DNA of 64,000 nucleotides from Otis tarda (lineage: Eukaryota; Chordata; Aves; Otidiformes; Otididae). This document shows, piece after piece, positions 47,126-61,377 of the stretch. Position 1 is the stretch's first letter. The number at the start of each line of letters is the position of its first letter. The notes beneath the pieces are model-generated. The model had not been told where the DNA came from, ran no database searches, and saw only the letters and a program-made list of their open reading frames with translations. Location: contig CM048557.1 in NCBI GenBank assembly GCA_026413225.1, forward strand, positions 39,661,371 to 39,725,370, read 5' to 3'. The translations under genes and the position numbers were made by a program.

Positions 47126-50100
47126 AAAAGACTTTCAGCAGAGGAGTAAGACGTACTGAACATATTTTCATTGTCTCATATCTGAGCTTTACCAGGCGTA
47201 CTCCAGATATAAAGGAAATAGTATCCCCTACATTAATTCCTCCCTCATTCATGAAAAGAGATAGAACAAGAAGTATTTTTCTTTGAAATAAGATCTCCCA
47301 CATAGGGCTAAAATTGAATGTGATGTTTAGTCTGAAGAGTCTAAATAAAGCAATCATTTGCTCAAAATCTTTGTCAAGAAAATGAGTTGTAAAACTGTTC
47401 ATTTTTATTACAACAGTGATACAATTGAAGTGGTGAGCTCATTGTTAAAACCACACAGAGTTCACTGTGGTAATGGCAGGGAACTGCTTTCATTTTTACC
47501 ATGTGAAACCTGAAACAACATGTGAATTCTGTAGCTCATTCAGCTAGGAAGTTCAAGGACTAAAACTTTGCTGAGTTCTTCCACGTTCTTTACGTGTTTC
47601 ATATACTAAGATGTGAAGCAGGGAGAATGGTTGCAGCAGGAAATAACTTTGATGAAACATAGCAAAATCTAGCCCCGCTGCATTTGTGAAACTAGATCCT
47701 AAATCAGTTCTTTACTCTTAGCCTGGTGTAACATAATTCAGAGAAACAGCTTGCAGATCAAAATTTATTTGAAGACGCTATGCAAGCAGATAATGTACAT
47801 CTGTGAAATACCTTCATCTACTACAAAACTGACAGAGGCAGGATGTCCTGATGTTTCACCCGAATGGACATTGCTTACAAAACTGCTACCAGGACACACA
47901 CAGTTCTAAAAGCAGTAAAGGGGCAATAATACAGTCTTTAGGAAAAAGAACTGCACATACAGATTGCTTGCACACAGGAGTCACATGACCCAACTCAAGA
48001 AGCCTACCACTATAGTGAGAGAAGACTGTTTTCAATTTAAAATAACACATGTTTGAAGTAGAACATAGAGAAGCAAAAATGATGGCAAAATTTGTCATCC
48101 CTGAGAACAAAAAGGTAATTTTTCATATCAACTCTTCGTCACAGAGAAAGACAAACAATGTGCATTTATTTGCTGAAATTGCTTATTTGGCCTTTAAGCC
48201 AATAAACTGAATTAAGGATAATATTATTTACAAAGTGGGAAATATCTGTCAGAAAAGGAGGCTGAAAGATATTTGGCTATATCAAGCATTGTAATGAAAA
48301 TACAATATTGACAGTTAAAAAAAAAAGATTAAATTTTTAATTAAAAAGCAGAAAAATAAACCCCTCATTGATAGGTAAACTAGATATATACAGTAAGCTC
48401 ATCCCAATCTCAATGAAGCCCTTTGGAAAAACTATCTTTAAAATTAATTCATAAAGATGAAGGACTATAAACAAATTGATGTATTTAAAAATTACGCATC
48501 ATTCATTAAAATAGGTGATAAGAAGTAAAAGGCAGTATACTTTTGGGACATTCATATTTGTTCTTCATTATGATAATAAAGAAAGATATTAAACTAGAAT
48601 AGTCTTAGGAATAGTGAAGGTATACTATTTTAGAAGACACCAAGGATTTTCTTCTTAGAAGGGTATGTTTCTTAAGTATTTTTGCACAATTCAGTCAACC
48701 CCCAAGACAAAAAAATGCCCTTATGAACCTTCAAGTTATGGTATGGTTGTAGGTATAATTTATCAGTACTTAACTCATCCAAATCTGGCAGCAGACTCTG
48801 TGAGATGTAGAAGACTCTTCCCAATCTGTTCTTGAGATTGTCGGAATAATTTTAACAAGTAGTCCCAGGAGGCCTCAAGATCCTTCTCCAGCCCACTACT
48901 GCATAAAATTTTACCAAATAAAGCCATAGTGAAACGATTCTTTAAAAGCAATGTCTCAAATTTTTCATGAAATACAGGAAATAAAGTAGGTATCAGGAAC
49001 ATAGACATTGAAAACCATTATTACAGGAGGGGTTAGCATTGAAAGGAATAGATAGAACTCATCACATGTTGATGTATAGTTAAAATAAATCCCAGAAAGG
49101 CCTCTTTCATCAATTTACCACAGTCAAATTTATTTTGGAAGAAAAGGGTACTTAGTTTATTCTGCTTTCCTAGAGAAGGGAAAGTAAGTGGAGGAAACCC
49201 AAGGGAGAAGAGACATGACTGAAATCATGGATGAGAAATTATACTTGAAACCATCTTTTATATACAAGAAGAGCAATTCTGATTTTTTAGGGGAGGACAG
49301 GTCAGGGAAAAGGTGTTTGAAGGCTTGGTGGGGGGCGAGTTTTTAAGCTAAAAAGCTTAAACTGTTGATTTTGAGCAAAGTTGAAATAACCAGTCATTCC
49401 TGAATAATAGTAATATCTGTGTGAATTGATAGGGAAGACTGAGCTTCAGTTTTATCTAAAGTAAACAAAGAAAACCCTTAATAAGCAACTATATGCTTGG
49501 TGTTCTTTTGTAGAAAGAGGTCTCTGTGAAAGTTGACACTGAAACTTATGGTCTTCATTACAAGAAGGTTTGCATCCTCTAAAGTAAACAAGAAGGGCAA
49601 ATATGGAGAGAACTTCCAGGAGAACAATGTGGATTTGTTGCTTAGATAACCACAAAGAGTGCTAGAGAGACTTTTTAGAGGAAACAGATGTGAAATAGAG
49701 ATAGATCCATGAGTCAGTAGTACATAGATAGATGCTGAATTTGTGTCTTCAGGATAACTCAGAGATAAAATATTACAGGTGGCAGAGATGAGAACAAAGA
49801 ATGGAAGTCTCCCTGAAAGATTAAAGAATGAAAGAGATCAAGCATAAGGTACACTGAAAGAGCTACTAGAAAGATAGAAGGGGTATTTAGAGGGAATGTA
49901 ATGCCAAATTGAGATATGATTTCAAAATGTGTAGATGTCTTAAGATGTCTGATGTTGTTAATAGCACGTCAAGAAATTCTGGAACTGGTACTACTGTCTA
50001 GGAAGAGAACTTCAGAGACATTGATAAGATCAGAGAGGTTAGAAAAAGTATGGAAGAGGAAGAAAAAGAAATGGAAATATGGTAGCATCAGAAAAATATA

Positions 50101-53100
50101 ACTAAGTAGGCTGAAATTACAAGCTGTTAACAGGGTAGAATTTCTCTGTAGGCATTGATAGTGCTTTGATTGAATGGAAATTCACTATTGATGTGTTAAG
50201 TTTTAAGACTGGATCATTTTGTAAGTAGTCTGTTGTTCTACTCTAGACATACTAGTGAGTTAATTCATCTTGACTTTAAAACAGTTTGGAAGCAAGGATT
50301 TTAATTCTGTAAGATACCATCTATGCTTGCTTTTATGACTTTGTATTGTTATCATGTAGCTTAAGGTATAGATATTATAGATTTGTTAGTATTGCTGAAG
50401 GTCATTCCAAATGCTTGTAGTGTTCTATTTTTTCCCTGTAATAGTTATACCTGTCTAGAAATTAACTCGTGAAAGCAAAAGGAGAAAAAGCGTATAAGGA
50501 AATACTGTGGTACAGCTTTGATCAGGTATATCTGGACAATTCTGAAAATCTCAAAAATAAGGCTAATCTCATGAGATTTCCCAAAATAATTCAAATTAGA
50601 AGGACATGAGTTAGGAAGATAGTAAATTCACATATGCAGATATTTTGATGTATACTCTAACTAAATTTTATTTCTAAGATGTGAAGGTAGTCCATGCTTT
50701 TTACAGAATATAGATCTTTATAACCTTAGAGAAAGTACCTTCTTTCCTCATATAGCAGTCATGATCTGTTGCAGAGTAAACAGAGTAGGTTTGAGGTTTC
50801 CTTTTCAATTCTGCCACTGGTTTACCATACAACTAGTAAAAAGTCTTGAGATCTGAATAGACAAACTGGCCTTCTTTGTGGATGAACACAGTACTAACCA
50901 TCCTCTGTGAAGTGATTTCATAATTACTAACAGAGAGTATTATGTAGCACATAGGTAAGTTTATTTGAAGCATTAGATAAGTATTTGTCAACTCTGGTTG
51001 TTACATGGAAAACTCTCACTGAAAATGCTATTGCCTTGAGTGACCATCTAAATTCTCGTATTGAAATCAATGACAGAAGCAAAATAATTTACTATTTCAA
51101 AGGAACATCTCTACAGCATATCTTACTCCTGGTGGATAATACTGGGCTCCATCGTGCTTATGTAACTTACATGCATCAGATGGCACGTAATTGCATCATC
51201 CAGAATAGCACTCAGATAGTACTACTTCCCCACTCATGTCTTTTTAGGCATGCTGGATATCTGTTTAAACAAGCAAGAAGAGTCAGGTTTCCATTGATTC
51301 TGTTTGTCTGCTCATTTCTAGCCATGTGCATTTCACATGTATAGGTACATGCTATTTTCCTCCTTTTGTAACAAATACCTCCATATGGAAATAAGTTCTA
51401 TTATAGTTGTAATAAGGGCATTTAACCATTGTGCTATTTTTCTGAATAAGCATTGTTAAATGTCTATAAGGATGACCTAATTTAAGCCCTCAGTGTGCAT
51501 TTATAAAATATTTGGCACAAACCTGAGGTGTTTGTGGAGCGGTTGGCAAAGTAAAGCTGTTGTACAAAGTAAAGACAAAATTAAAGCATATTGCTGTATC
51601 AGAAAGAAAAGCTGTCTCATCAGAAAAAAAAATAAAAAAGAATCAATCTATGATATTCTTATATCTATTTTTGTTGGTTTTTTCTACAAGTAAGCTAAGA
51701 GTTTAAAATGTTGTTTCGTTTCTGTTTACAACCTAAGGTTCCCAATTCTGACTTGAATTAATGATTATATAGAAGTCCATTTACCCTTTTTTCTACTTAA
51801 GTAAGCAGTAGTTTAAGTTTGAATCATGCCCTTGAATGTTTCAATTATAATTCAAGACAAATGGGTATGAAATATGCTTGCATTGCTGAATTTCAGCAGA
51901 AGTATCTCTAGGAATGTTTTATATGCAGAGATATTCATTTTCTCATACTAACTTTGTTACATTATATATTAAAATAAAACAATATTTTGAGTCCAAGTCT
52001 CTACAGTAGGAAGATAATACTTAAATATTTGCTTAAAACATATATTTCAACGGATATTAGTCATTTAAATACATATATTGTCATAATGGTTGTTCTATAT
52101 TGTATAGAACGAAAATTGCAGGGCAAATTTTCTTTTAGTGGGTGTTCATTCAGCTAATTTGCAAGCTTGATTTGGTTTTGTTTACTTTTAAGGGAAAAAG
52201 GAAAAAATTACTTTCATTTCCTCCTGGAACTATGGAAATGGTTCTAGGTTGAAAGAACATCAAAGTGATAGCTAAATGCTGAAACTATAAGAAGATCACT
52301 TTGCCTTTTTGCAAATGTTGGATTTTTTTCAACTTTTTTCTTACAGCTTGTAACATTTTAAAATTACACATGAAACCAAGTCTATCATCTCTTCACATTC
52401 AACAATTTCATTGAATTGGACAAGATATGAAAAACGGACCTCAGTCAACAAATTCAAACCTGGACACCAATAAGTTCACTTTCTGAGCCATGGGTTGCCT
52501 CTAAGTGTAGAACGAAGAAAAGTTAGGCATGACTTCAGAGAGAGCATAGGTAGATGATCTCAACAGAGGATATGTTTCAAACCGTTTCCTGCACAGACTT
52601 GGGCAATTTTCCCTGACCTCTTTACCCCTCTGAAACTGGAGTTCAGAGTCTTTGAACTGCTTCCTATGCTCACCCTCACAGGATCCTGAAATCTTTATCA
52701 GGTAGCTAAATATAGTTTTGACCCTGTGTCTTTGGTTGAGGCTTTCTAGTTCTCCTTTAAAAACTCCAAAATCTGCCATTCTGGTTGACACATAGTCATT
52801 TTATGGGAGAGTTGTTAAAATCTATGTGGTTTACTCATTTCTTGTGGGTCTAAATTTTGTTGCCAATTTCATATGTCATTCACACTTCCAAGTGTCAAAA
52901 CTGAAGTTAGTATCTAGCTAAATACTTCCAAAAGCAGTAATGAGAGTCAGTTCTGATATTCTTCTCAAGGACAATAAAATGAGCATAATACACCAAAACT
53001 TATCTAATAGACATAGCTTAAATCACTAGATGTATGTATTAACAGAAGATAGAAATAAATGTCATTACATCAGATGTGTTCTGCTACTTTTAGTTGCACC

Positions 53101-55496
53101 TTTGCTGTCTTATTCTGTGCATTGCCACTAAGAACCTTTTGAAGCCAAAATCCCTCATTGGCCACAACATCCAATCTTTGACACACACATGAAGGTATCA
53201 AGAGAGGATAGATTTTGCAACATATTCTTGTGTGCACCTACAGGTAATCTGTATGGCTTTATCATGGGGAAATTACTACCAGGAGAAGTCTCAAAACCAG
53301 GAAAAATGTATTCTGAACACCAATATGGGTATAGTCCACCCAAGTATTCCTCATTGTTTCCACGGCTATACATTGAAAGACACTTTCTCAAATCACTGTC
53401 CTACAAGTGTGTCCAACCCTGCTGTTTCCTATCCTGGCCATGATATCACACACACATCAGAAGTTCCCTGATTAACTGAAGAATCCTTCAGAAAATTTGC
53501 TTTAAAAAAACAGCATGCATAGCTATTACATTGGAATGTCTGTGATGGACTCCAGCTTGAGATTTGTTCCATGTTCTTGTAGAGTTAGCATTTTCAGGGT
53601 CTGGCAGTCTGGGCTTTCTTCTCGTTAAGTTTTGGATTATCCCATAAGTCATTCAGGAGTGAGATATCACCTTGCCTGAGTATAGGTTTCCTTCCCTTGT
53701 ACCTTTCTTTATTGTAATTTTGATCTTCTTTGTCTGCAGCCAACAACAAAGTACTGGTTTCAAGGGGAGAAAGATGTTCATGTTGAAGCTATCCATGAAA
53801 GACCATTCATCTTGAGATAATTATTGAAACATTAAGTATTCTACAAATGCAGTGGGGAAGGTTAAATTATCCATATTCAGAGTTATATATTTAAAAGTGC
53901 TGTAAGAGTACTCAAAATTGCATTTAGATAAAGCTATCTTTTGTCATTAATTCTATCTGCTTTATATTACTGAATTATCTCATAATTAATTACAGCAAAA
54001 TCCAGAGGAATGTTTTCTCTAAACATTCTACATAATTATTTTAATTTGTATTGGGTTTTATGTTGTCAGTCAGTGTGTGGTGGCTTCATATGATATTAAG
54101 CACAAGAACTGTATGACCATAAAAAACAGTAAATAAGAACTTATGGAGGATATACTGTGTTTCATAACCATATTCACACTTTAGAATGCATAACAATTTA
54201 ATTGTCTTGATAACAATCTCATAGACTTAAGCCCCCTAAAGAGCTGAAAATTACTTAAAATTTTCTGAAAATTTTATTCACATTCCTACATATAAATACT
54301 TATTTTAACCAAGGAAATAGAAGTACAAAATAAGGACTCTTCAAATCTGCAAATTTACTGTGTGTGCATTCCGTTTTATGAAGATATGGAAAAATGTTGG
54401 CACCAGTACTATCTGTAGGATACTCTATTTGTCACTAGTTGCTAGCTGATTGTCAAATCATTGATTAATATTTTCTGAACCCAGTGGTTCAGGTGATCTT
54501 TAAAGTTTAATCATGCATTCATGAAGCCTATGCTTCCTCAGCTTAAGAGGCAATAGAAATGAGAGACTGTGCCAAAAGCCGTTATGAAAGGACTTTTCAA
54601 GGTACATTGTCTTGACTGTTTTCCACTTTTCTTCAAAGCCAGTGATTTCAACACTGCAGGCAATCAGGTTGGTCAAGTTTGATCTAACTTTGGTAAATTC
54701 CTATCTTTCTGATACTTTCTTGTCTGCAGCATATTTGGAAATGGTGGAAGTACATATTCTACAATTTTTCCCGAGACTGAAGCCCTGGATTTCTGGATCT
54801 TCCTTTCCGAACTTAAGGAGGAGGAGTATAATGTTAGCTTTTTTTTAATGTTAGCTTATTGCCTTCCCCCTGACTCAGGTCAGTATTTTGTTTTGTTTGG
54901 TTGTGTGAGAGCTGTTTGAAAGATTAGGTGTATGTATCCATAAATGCCTGCAACATCAAAAAAAACAATCGGCTTTTGACCCCTGTCATTTGTTTAGGGG
55001 GCTACAGGTAGGTCTGAACAGATAGTAGATAAAACATTGAAAGATGGAAATGTATTGGAGAGAATTAGTTGACTGTGATGTCAGTTCACTAAGAAAATTT
55101 TGACAAACCAGATTTTTTCTGTTTGTTTGTTTTCCTGAGGAAAAAGTGAAAGGCACTAGTTCAGAGGAAGAGCTAATGGAATTTTCAGGTGTTTCCATAT
55201 CACTGTGTTTACAGAGAGGTGACATCTTTAAGTTTACTTATTAAAATCTTTTTTCTCTTTTAGGATTGAGAAAACTGCAGACAATTGCTCTCAGAAATAG
55301 AAAGGTTTTCTGAGTTATCTGGCAAAGCAACATTAAGAAATGTTTCCTAGATGTCTCATCTGATATGATTATCAGTAATTATTTATCCATGTAAACTTAT
55401 GCAATCTGTTTATCAAGCATATAAGCAGAAGTAGAATTAGTGTAGTCAATAACTACAAACAAATAGTTAAACAGCTTCATGCAGTCTACTTGCATG
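47126..55496. other. AT-rich non-coding region, no gene recognised
   Basis: Only short unassigned frames are present, the longest being 50985-51344 (119 codons). A minus-strand frame at 48775-49008 reads somewhat protein-like, but has no domain, paired splice sites or homologue I can name. No mobile element is recognised. Confidence 0.5.
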
Positions 55497-55660
55497 GAAT
55501 CATAAACTCATGTAATAACTTAAGCTGGGAGGGACCTCAGATCTTCTGGTCCAACCTCCAACTCAGAGCAAGTCAGAAGTGGATCAGGTTGCTCAGGGCA
55601 TTGTCGAGTTGGTTTTTTAATACCAGTAGCAACAGGAATTCTGAATTCTTTCACTGTGTT
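55497..55660 (-). mobile_element. CR1 3'-end fragment, minus strand
   Basis: The plus strand reads GAATCATAAACTCATGTAAT, GGGAGGGACCTCAGATCTTCTGGTCCAACCTCC and CATTGTCGAGTTGGTTTTT. This is the reverse complement of a CR1 3' end of the type with AGGACC/AGAAGATC ahead of the octamer tail. It is old and much diverged. Confidence 0.85.
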
Positions 55661-57144
55661 CTTTTTTTCCTGATATCTAATTAAAAGTATTTTACTGAAG
55701 AAGTTTATTTCCAAAAACCCAGAACTTTATTAGTATAGCTTTATGTTCTTCTGAACTGAAAGAAGTGAAACAGTTGTCCAGAGTGCTACCATTGCAGTCT
55801 GGATGAGCAAGTCATTTTTATACTGCTACATTTGGCCTCCTAGATTCACAGAAGTCAGAATCATAGGGGAAAAAAAAATAAACATGCATGCAGTTGCCTT
55901 ACAGTTTGAGAGAATAATACACATGTGTGGATGATGTGTCTTCTCTGCTTACGGTCCAACTCTGCTCAAAGAATATGTTTGAGTACTATAACATAGCCAA
56001 CCATACACATATTGCTGAGGGATAACGAGAAGGCACTTCACTTTATTGTATCACCAGCTATAGACAAAGCCTTGTCATTTCTGTCTGTCACACATTTTCT
56101 TTGCCTTTTTTGCAATCACACTTTAGTTGCATCTCCATCTGGACCATAAACAGGGGTGTTGTAATATTGCAAGAAAAATTAATTTTTTTTTTTTTTTGTA
56201 TTTTGAGCTTGATTGGATTATGAGACCTCAGAAAACGCCATGAGATAGGCTGGTCTTTTCATGGTTATAAAGACAGTTTGCAGATGCAATAGACTGACCA
56301 CAGAAAAAAAGCACAGCAGAAAAAAAAAAAGCTTAGGATGCCTAATACTACATTAGCATAGCTCATATGGGGAATGATATTTTTTTAACAGAGGTAGGTA
56401 CACCCTGCATGCTGCAGCCAAATAGGCATTCTTCAGATCTTTCTTTGGCTTTTTGAGTATGTATTCATCAATTTTATACATGTCATTAGCACATTTTGTG
56501 GAAAACAGGAGAAATGGTAAATTAAATTATACCCCAACATACAAATGTAAATTAAGAGTTCAGCTTTGTATATGAAACTCACTAGTTAAAAAGCTTATAC
56601 AAAATGAACGTGAAATAAGTGTTCAATGTTAATTATGCTAAATGAGATTGCCTTTAGAGCAGGCTAAAAATAGAAGTTATTTTACTGTTATTAAGTATTA
56701 AGCAGCAATACTATATCGCTTACCATTTGACCATTTGATAATTTGCCAAATTTTCACCTGCTGGACTTCTTAGCCCCTATCTAAGCCCTACTGAAAGTGT
56801 CTTGAATTGGTTTATTTTGTTGGATGTCTCTCTTGCTCTAACAGAGAACAGCAACTGCACATTGAAGAACAAGTCAGCATCTCTTGTAACATGTAAGATA
56901 TTATTTGAGTATTTTATTTATTTGAAGTTATGAGTTTAATGAAAATCAAAAGTACTGTCTCAGAAAAGTAGTAAGTTCTAACACAACTACTGGATGTGGA
57001 TCTACTTTCAACTGGATCTGATGACAAATCTCTGAACATAAATCTCTCTATATATTATTCCTAATTAAATAAAAGATCAATTAAATAAGCAATATTTGCA
57101 AAATACTGGAAATATTAAGTCATACAGACATAGTCCTGCACATC
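55661..57144. other. AT-rich non-coding stretch
   Basis: Nothing recognisable apart from A- and T-runs (near 55867, 56182 and 56320). Confidence 0.55.
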
Positions 57145-57233
57145 CTGCTCTAGCTGACCCTGCTCCATCAGGTGCATTGGACAAGATGACCTCCAAATGT
57201 CTCTTCCAACCTACCCCATTCTGGGATTCTGTG
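57145..57233 (+). mobile_element. CR1 3'-end fragment
   Basis: CTCTAGCTGACCCTGCTCCA, TTGGACAAGATGACCTCC, CTCTTCCAACC and a decayed octamer tail (ATTCTGGGATTCTGTGAC) mark a short CR1 tail. The CTGACCCTGCT form differs from the tails at 10.1 and 16.1 kb. Confidence 0.93.
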
Positions 57234-60200
57234 ACACTTTCCTGCATTCTGGAATTTAGAGTTGCTGTCTAGTCCGTGACTTGTGTCTGAAATTACAATG
57301 TCGAAAAAACATTTCAAACTCCCCTGTCATGGATGCATGTATTTTTGTAAGATGTTATCAAATCGATGATTGCCTAACTTTATTTTTTCTTTTATTTTAC
57401 CATCCCCTCTCTCTTTCAAGACATCTGTATATTCCCACTGTAGTTTCTAATAGTTTCTAACAATTTAGTTATTCTGACTTTCATCCTCTGCAGACAAGAG
57501 TTTGCTAAATCACATCTCAAATTTCATTGCTATACTTCTGAACCTGGCAATGCTAAACATAACTGTGTCAGAACATTCACATGAGCAGACTAATGCTAAT
57601 TAATGACACCAGTCAAACTGAGAGACCTGTGTGAACTTCTGCTTCATCTAGAAACCTGATTCAAACTGAATGTTGAAGCCCTAATTCATTTCACTTCTTT
57701 TTAAATGAAGTATCTAATCTAAATTAGGACCCTAGTTGTCTTCATCATAAGCTAATAAAGAAAGCAGGCAGATCAGGAAGACACACTTTTGAAGGAATGT
57801 TTTACTCCATCAGCTGTCCAGGAAGTCTAAGATGCTCAGGCCACTAATCTTGATGATCTTGATGATGTGGAATGCATCTGCATATATGTGCTAACTGTCC
57901 AAACTGATGGAGCGTATGCACCTGCAACGTCAGGAACCTGTGTAGAGCTCATCCATTAAAAAACACAAGCAAATGTAAAACAGCTATCACTCAACTTTTG
58001 AATCACAGGGCAACAAATAACACTGTTCCAACTGGTGGGAGACAAAGTTTTGTAGTCTCAGTCTGAGGGATTGCAACCTCATATATTTCATCTCATAAGA
58101 TTATAGAGTAAATTAGGGGTTAGGGCCATCCTTGTTCCTTCTGAAGAAGCTCTCTCATGTCCAGTTGTCTCTTCTCATGTCCACTTTTCTCCAGAGAAGA
58201 AATCTGAGTTCTATTTGTGTGATTTGTAAATATTTCTTTCAGTGATAGTTTCTTATCAAATGCATTAAAAGTCATGGCAGGAAGGAAAACAAATTAGAGT
58301 TCCCCCCTTAAATGAGGGGATTTGAAACATAATATTAACAAACAACTTTCTCCTGTTGATGTTTTACAGAATTGAGAAGTATGGTCATACTTAGAAATAT
58401 GACCATAGAAATAATACAGGGACCCAAAGAGGTAACTCTGGGGCATTTTAGAACGCAGGGAAACTTGGTTTTGCTCTGCCTCTTTTTTTAGCCACTACTA
58501 CCTCTGCTCAGCCTAAATATCTTCTTGATAGCTGCAACCAGAAGGATTTCAGAACACTTCTCCCAATACGATGGTGCCCTTCTTTTACTATAGCTCTAGT
58601 ATGATAATTAGCATCCAGTGACATATGTCCAAGCCTGATATTAACATCTAGGAGTCAATTCAATGCCAACTATGAGAGCAGAATAGTATCAAATATGACT
58701 GTGTTCCAACATGAAACGCAAGCAATAAATTATCTTTATGTAAAACTTTCTACCTTCACATCACAAAGGGTTCTATACAAGGAGTTTTGTCAATAGTTAT
58801 ATTTTACAAATATAAAAGTTGATAAACAGAAAACCAAAGAGGCTTGCTTGAGATGAAGCCCAAATTTACTGTCTTTTCTGGAAAGGAAGATAACAGATTT
58901 CCAAGAATTAAAGGTCAGATTCTTTAACTCCTGAATATATAGACACTTAAAAGAAGAATGTTAAAGTGGTGCAGAACAACTGGGATACAGGAATTCTAAT
59001 GAACTCCATTAAAATGATAAAGAAAAAGTGCAAATGTTTCAGTTTCACAGTTTAGTCTCAGTCTGCAGCTTTATAATCAAAAGGAAAACTTTTTTTTACC
59101 AAAGAAGAGAAAATTATCTTGAACAGAAAAACATTAAATGCAATGTTTACTTTATTAGAAAAAAAAAAATTTACAGCTATAAAGTAGAGTTACATCCAAG
59201 TATTGTCACTGTTTCTTCTAAGATAAATACCTTCCTAGCTTTTATTGCAAGAGACAGAAAGGGAAGTTTTACAATTAACTTATAAATAAAATTTCCTGAG
59301 ATGGCGAATAGGATGTGCTCCTCCAGGCAGTCTGAATCTATTGATGAGATCAATGACTCATGGAGAAGAAGTACTTTGGCTCTATTTCATATTGGACAGG
59401 AATGCAGTTATGTCCTTTTTTTTTTGTGTAGTCATCAAGATACTGTTGGCACAGGCGAAAATGAAACCTATTGTTGCACTACACTACGTACATACAAATA
59501 ATTTTATTGCTATACTTTTAATTTTTAAATTAAATAATTCATAAACTCATTTGGGAATTATTTATGTCTCTCGATAACTAAATGGTAAGACTACTTAATA
59601 GATACTCAGTATTTTGTTTAAATATTGTTTTATTGGCTGTTGGGAGAGATACAGAAAACCTAATACTGAATTTTAACTTTAATAGGTTAAAGTATCTACT
59701 TTAAAGCATCTACTGCTACTTAGCTTCATTTTGTCATGCAATGTTAAATATTTTCTTCATAGTTAATGCAATTTGAGTAGTACGAAAAAAACCGTGCATT
59801 AGATTAATGTTTCTCAAAGACTGACTTTGAAATAGCCTACCATTCAGGACACTTTTACCTGTCACTGAAGTATGTGAGAACTTTCTATATGGAATTAATG
59901 TCATTAGTGAAGTATTTTCTGAACATGTAGGAGTGGCTGGATTGTCTCCTTTTTCAAGGAGATAAAGACTTCCAAGACAAAGACTTGCTGAGGAGGAGAA
60001 AAAAAAATCCAGAATGTGAAAAAGAAGACATTTTTTAAAACTGTGTATGGTTTTAAATATTATTGATCAGATAATATCCCAAGGCATCTCATACATCTAA
60101 CAAACGTCTTCTCTAGGTGATGGAAAAGTGGAAAAAGTATGTAATTTATTTTCAAAAGTTTTCCCCTATTTGGTAAGTATTATTTGTATTGCTCAGTTTC

Positions 60201-61372
60201 AGAACTTGAAATACAAAACCAGATTTCTTGTAATGTTATCTAACAGTAGATGTAGTTCTAGTTAATAGAAAAACTTTCACACCAGTAGTAAATTGCATAG
60301 TTTAAAGTGATTGCCTGTCAAAGATGAACTTTGATGATATGTATTTTTACTTTGTAAGAAGAGAAGGCTTATACACAAAAGTGATAAAAACAAGTTTAAG
60401 TTAGAAAAAAGAAAAAACAACAGCAAAAAACTATTCATAATTGCCACTGTTTTATAAGTCAGTGATAGATTTGCCATAAGTCAAAATAATTCTATTTGCC
60501 ATAAATTCAGGCTGATGGCAGAGTCTTTAAAAAGATGTCTTCTTTGCAAGCCATATCAATCCTAACAAAGGCTAGTGGGCTTGAATATTGACAGCTTTCC
60601 ACTAAGGAACGAAATAAACACATAATTTTATACTGAAATTAATATAAGAAAGTCATATCTGTTGTTAACATACAAAAAATAAAGAAGCATATAAATTATA
60701 ATCATAATATGCTCAAGAACAGTTGATAGCTACTCTACAATCTTCCTTGTATTTACTGTTTTTGGATTATATCATTAAGATTTTCATATATAAAACCTCT
60801 TTCAAGATAGATTGCAGTGTGTAAAAATCTTTACCCTTTTTAAAACCTTAATTTAACTTTAAAACAAGTATTTGAAAGTCACTACATTTATAGGCAATAA
60901 TGTAGTTATCTAAAATAATTATCAAAATAACTATTTAGCACCTTGGAAACCACTCAGTGAAAAGTATAGGAGTCAGAGACTGTGACTTCTAAGACTCAAC
61001 AAACTTGGCTACTTACAATTCATAAAACTAATAGAGTTATCTGAAGTCCATTCTCAAAAGCAAATTATCAATAACCTACTATTATTTACTATCATCTTTA
61101 GCACTTTTAAAAGCTCAGAACTCTCCATTTTTGCTAATTTCATTCTCAGAAAAATATTCCAGGAAGGAATTCCCCATAATTTCAAAATAGTAGAAAGCTT
61201 TTTTCTACAGGATGATTGCATTCAAAAGGTTGGGAAAAAACCACAATTTCTTAGAATTTATCAGTGTTTTAAAAACTACAGTGAACTGCTTCATGGTTTT
61301 GCAACACTTTTGGTCAGCTTAACTGTATTTAGATTTGATGAATAATGACATATAGCTGCCATGTGTATGTAC
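57234..61372. other. AT-rich non-coding region, no gene recognised
   Basis: No frame exceeds 90 codons, and no mobile element or RNA gene is recognised. Confidence 0.5.
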
Positions 61373-61377
61373 GATAT
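61373..61377. repeat. Left target-site duplication of solo LTR (GATAT)
   Basis: GATAT directly precedes the LTR and recurs at 62516-62520 directly after it, without mismatch. Confidence 0.93.
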
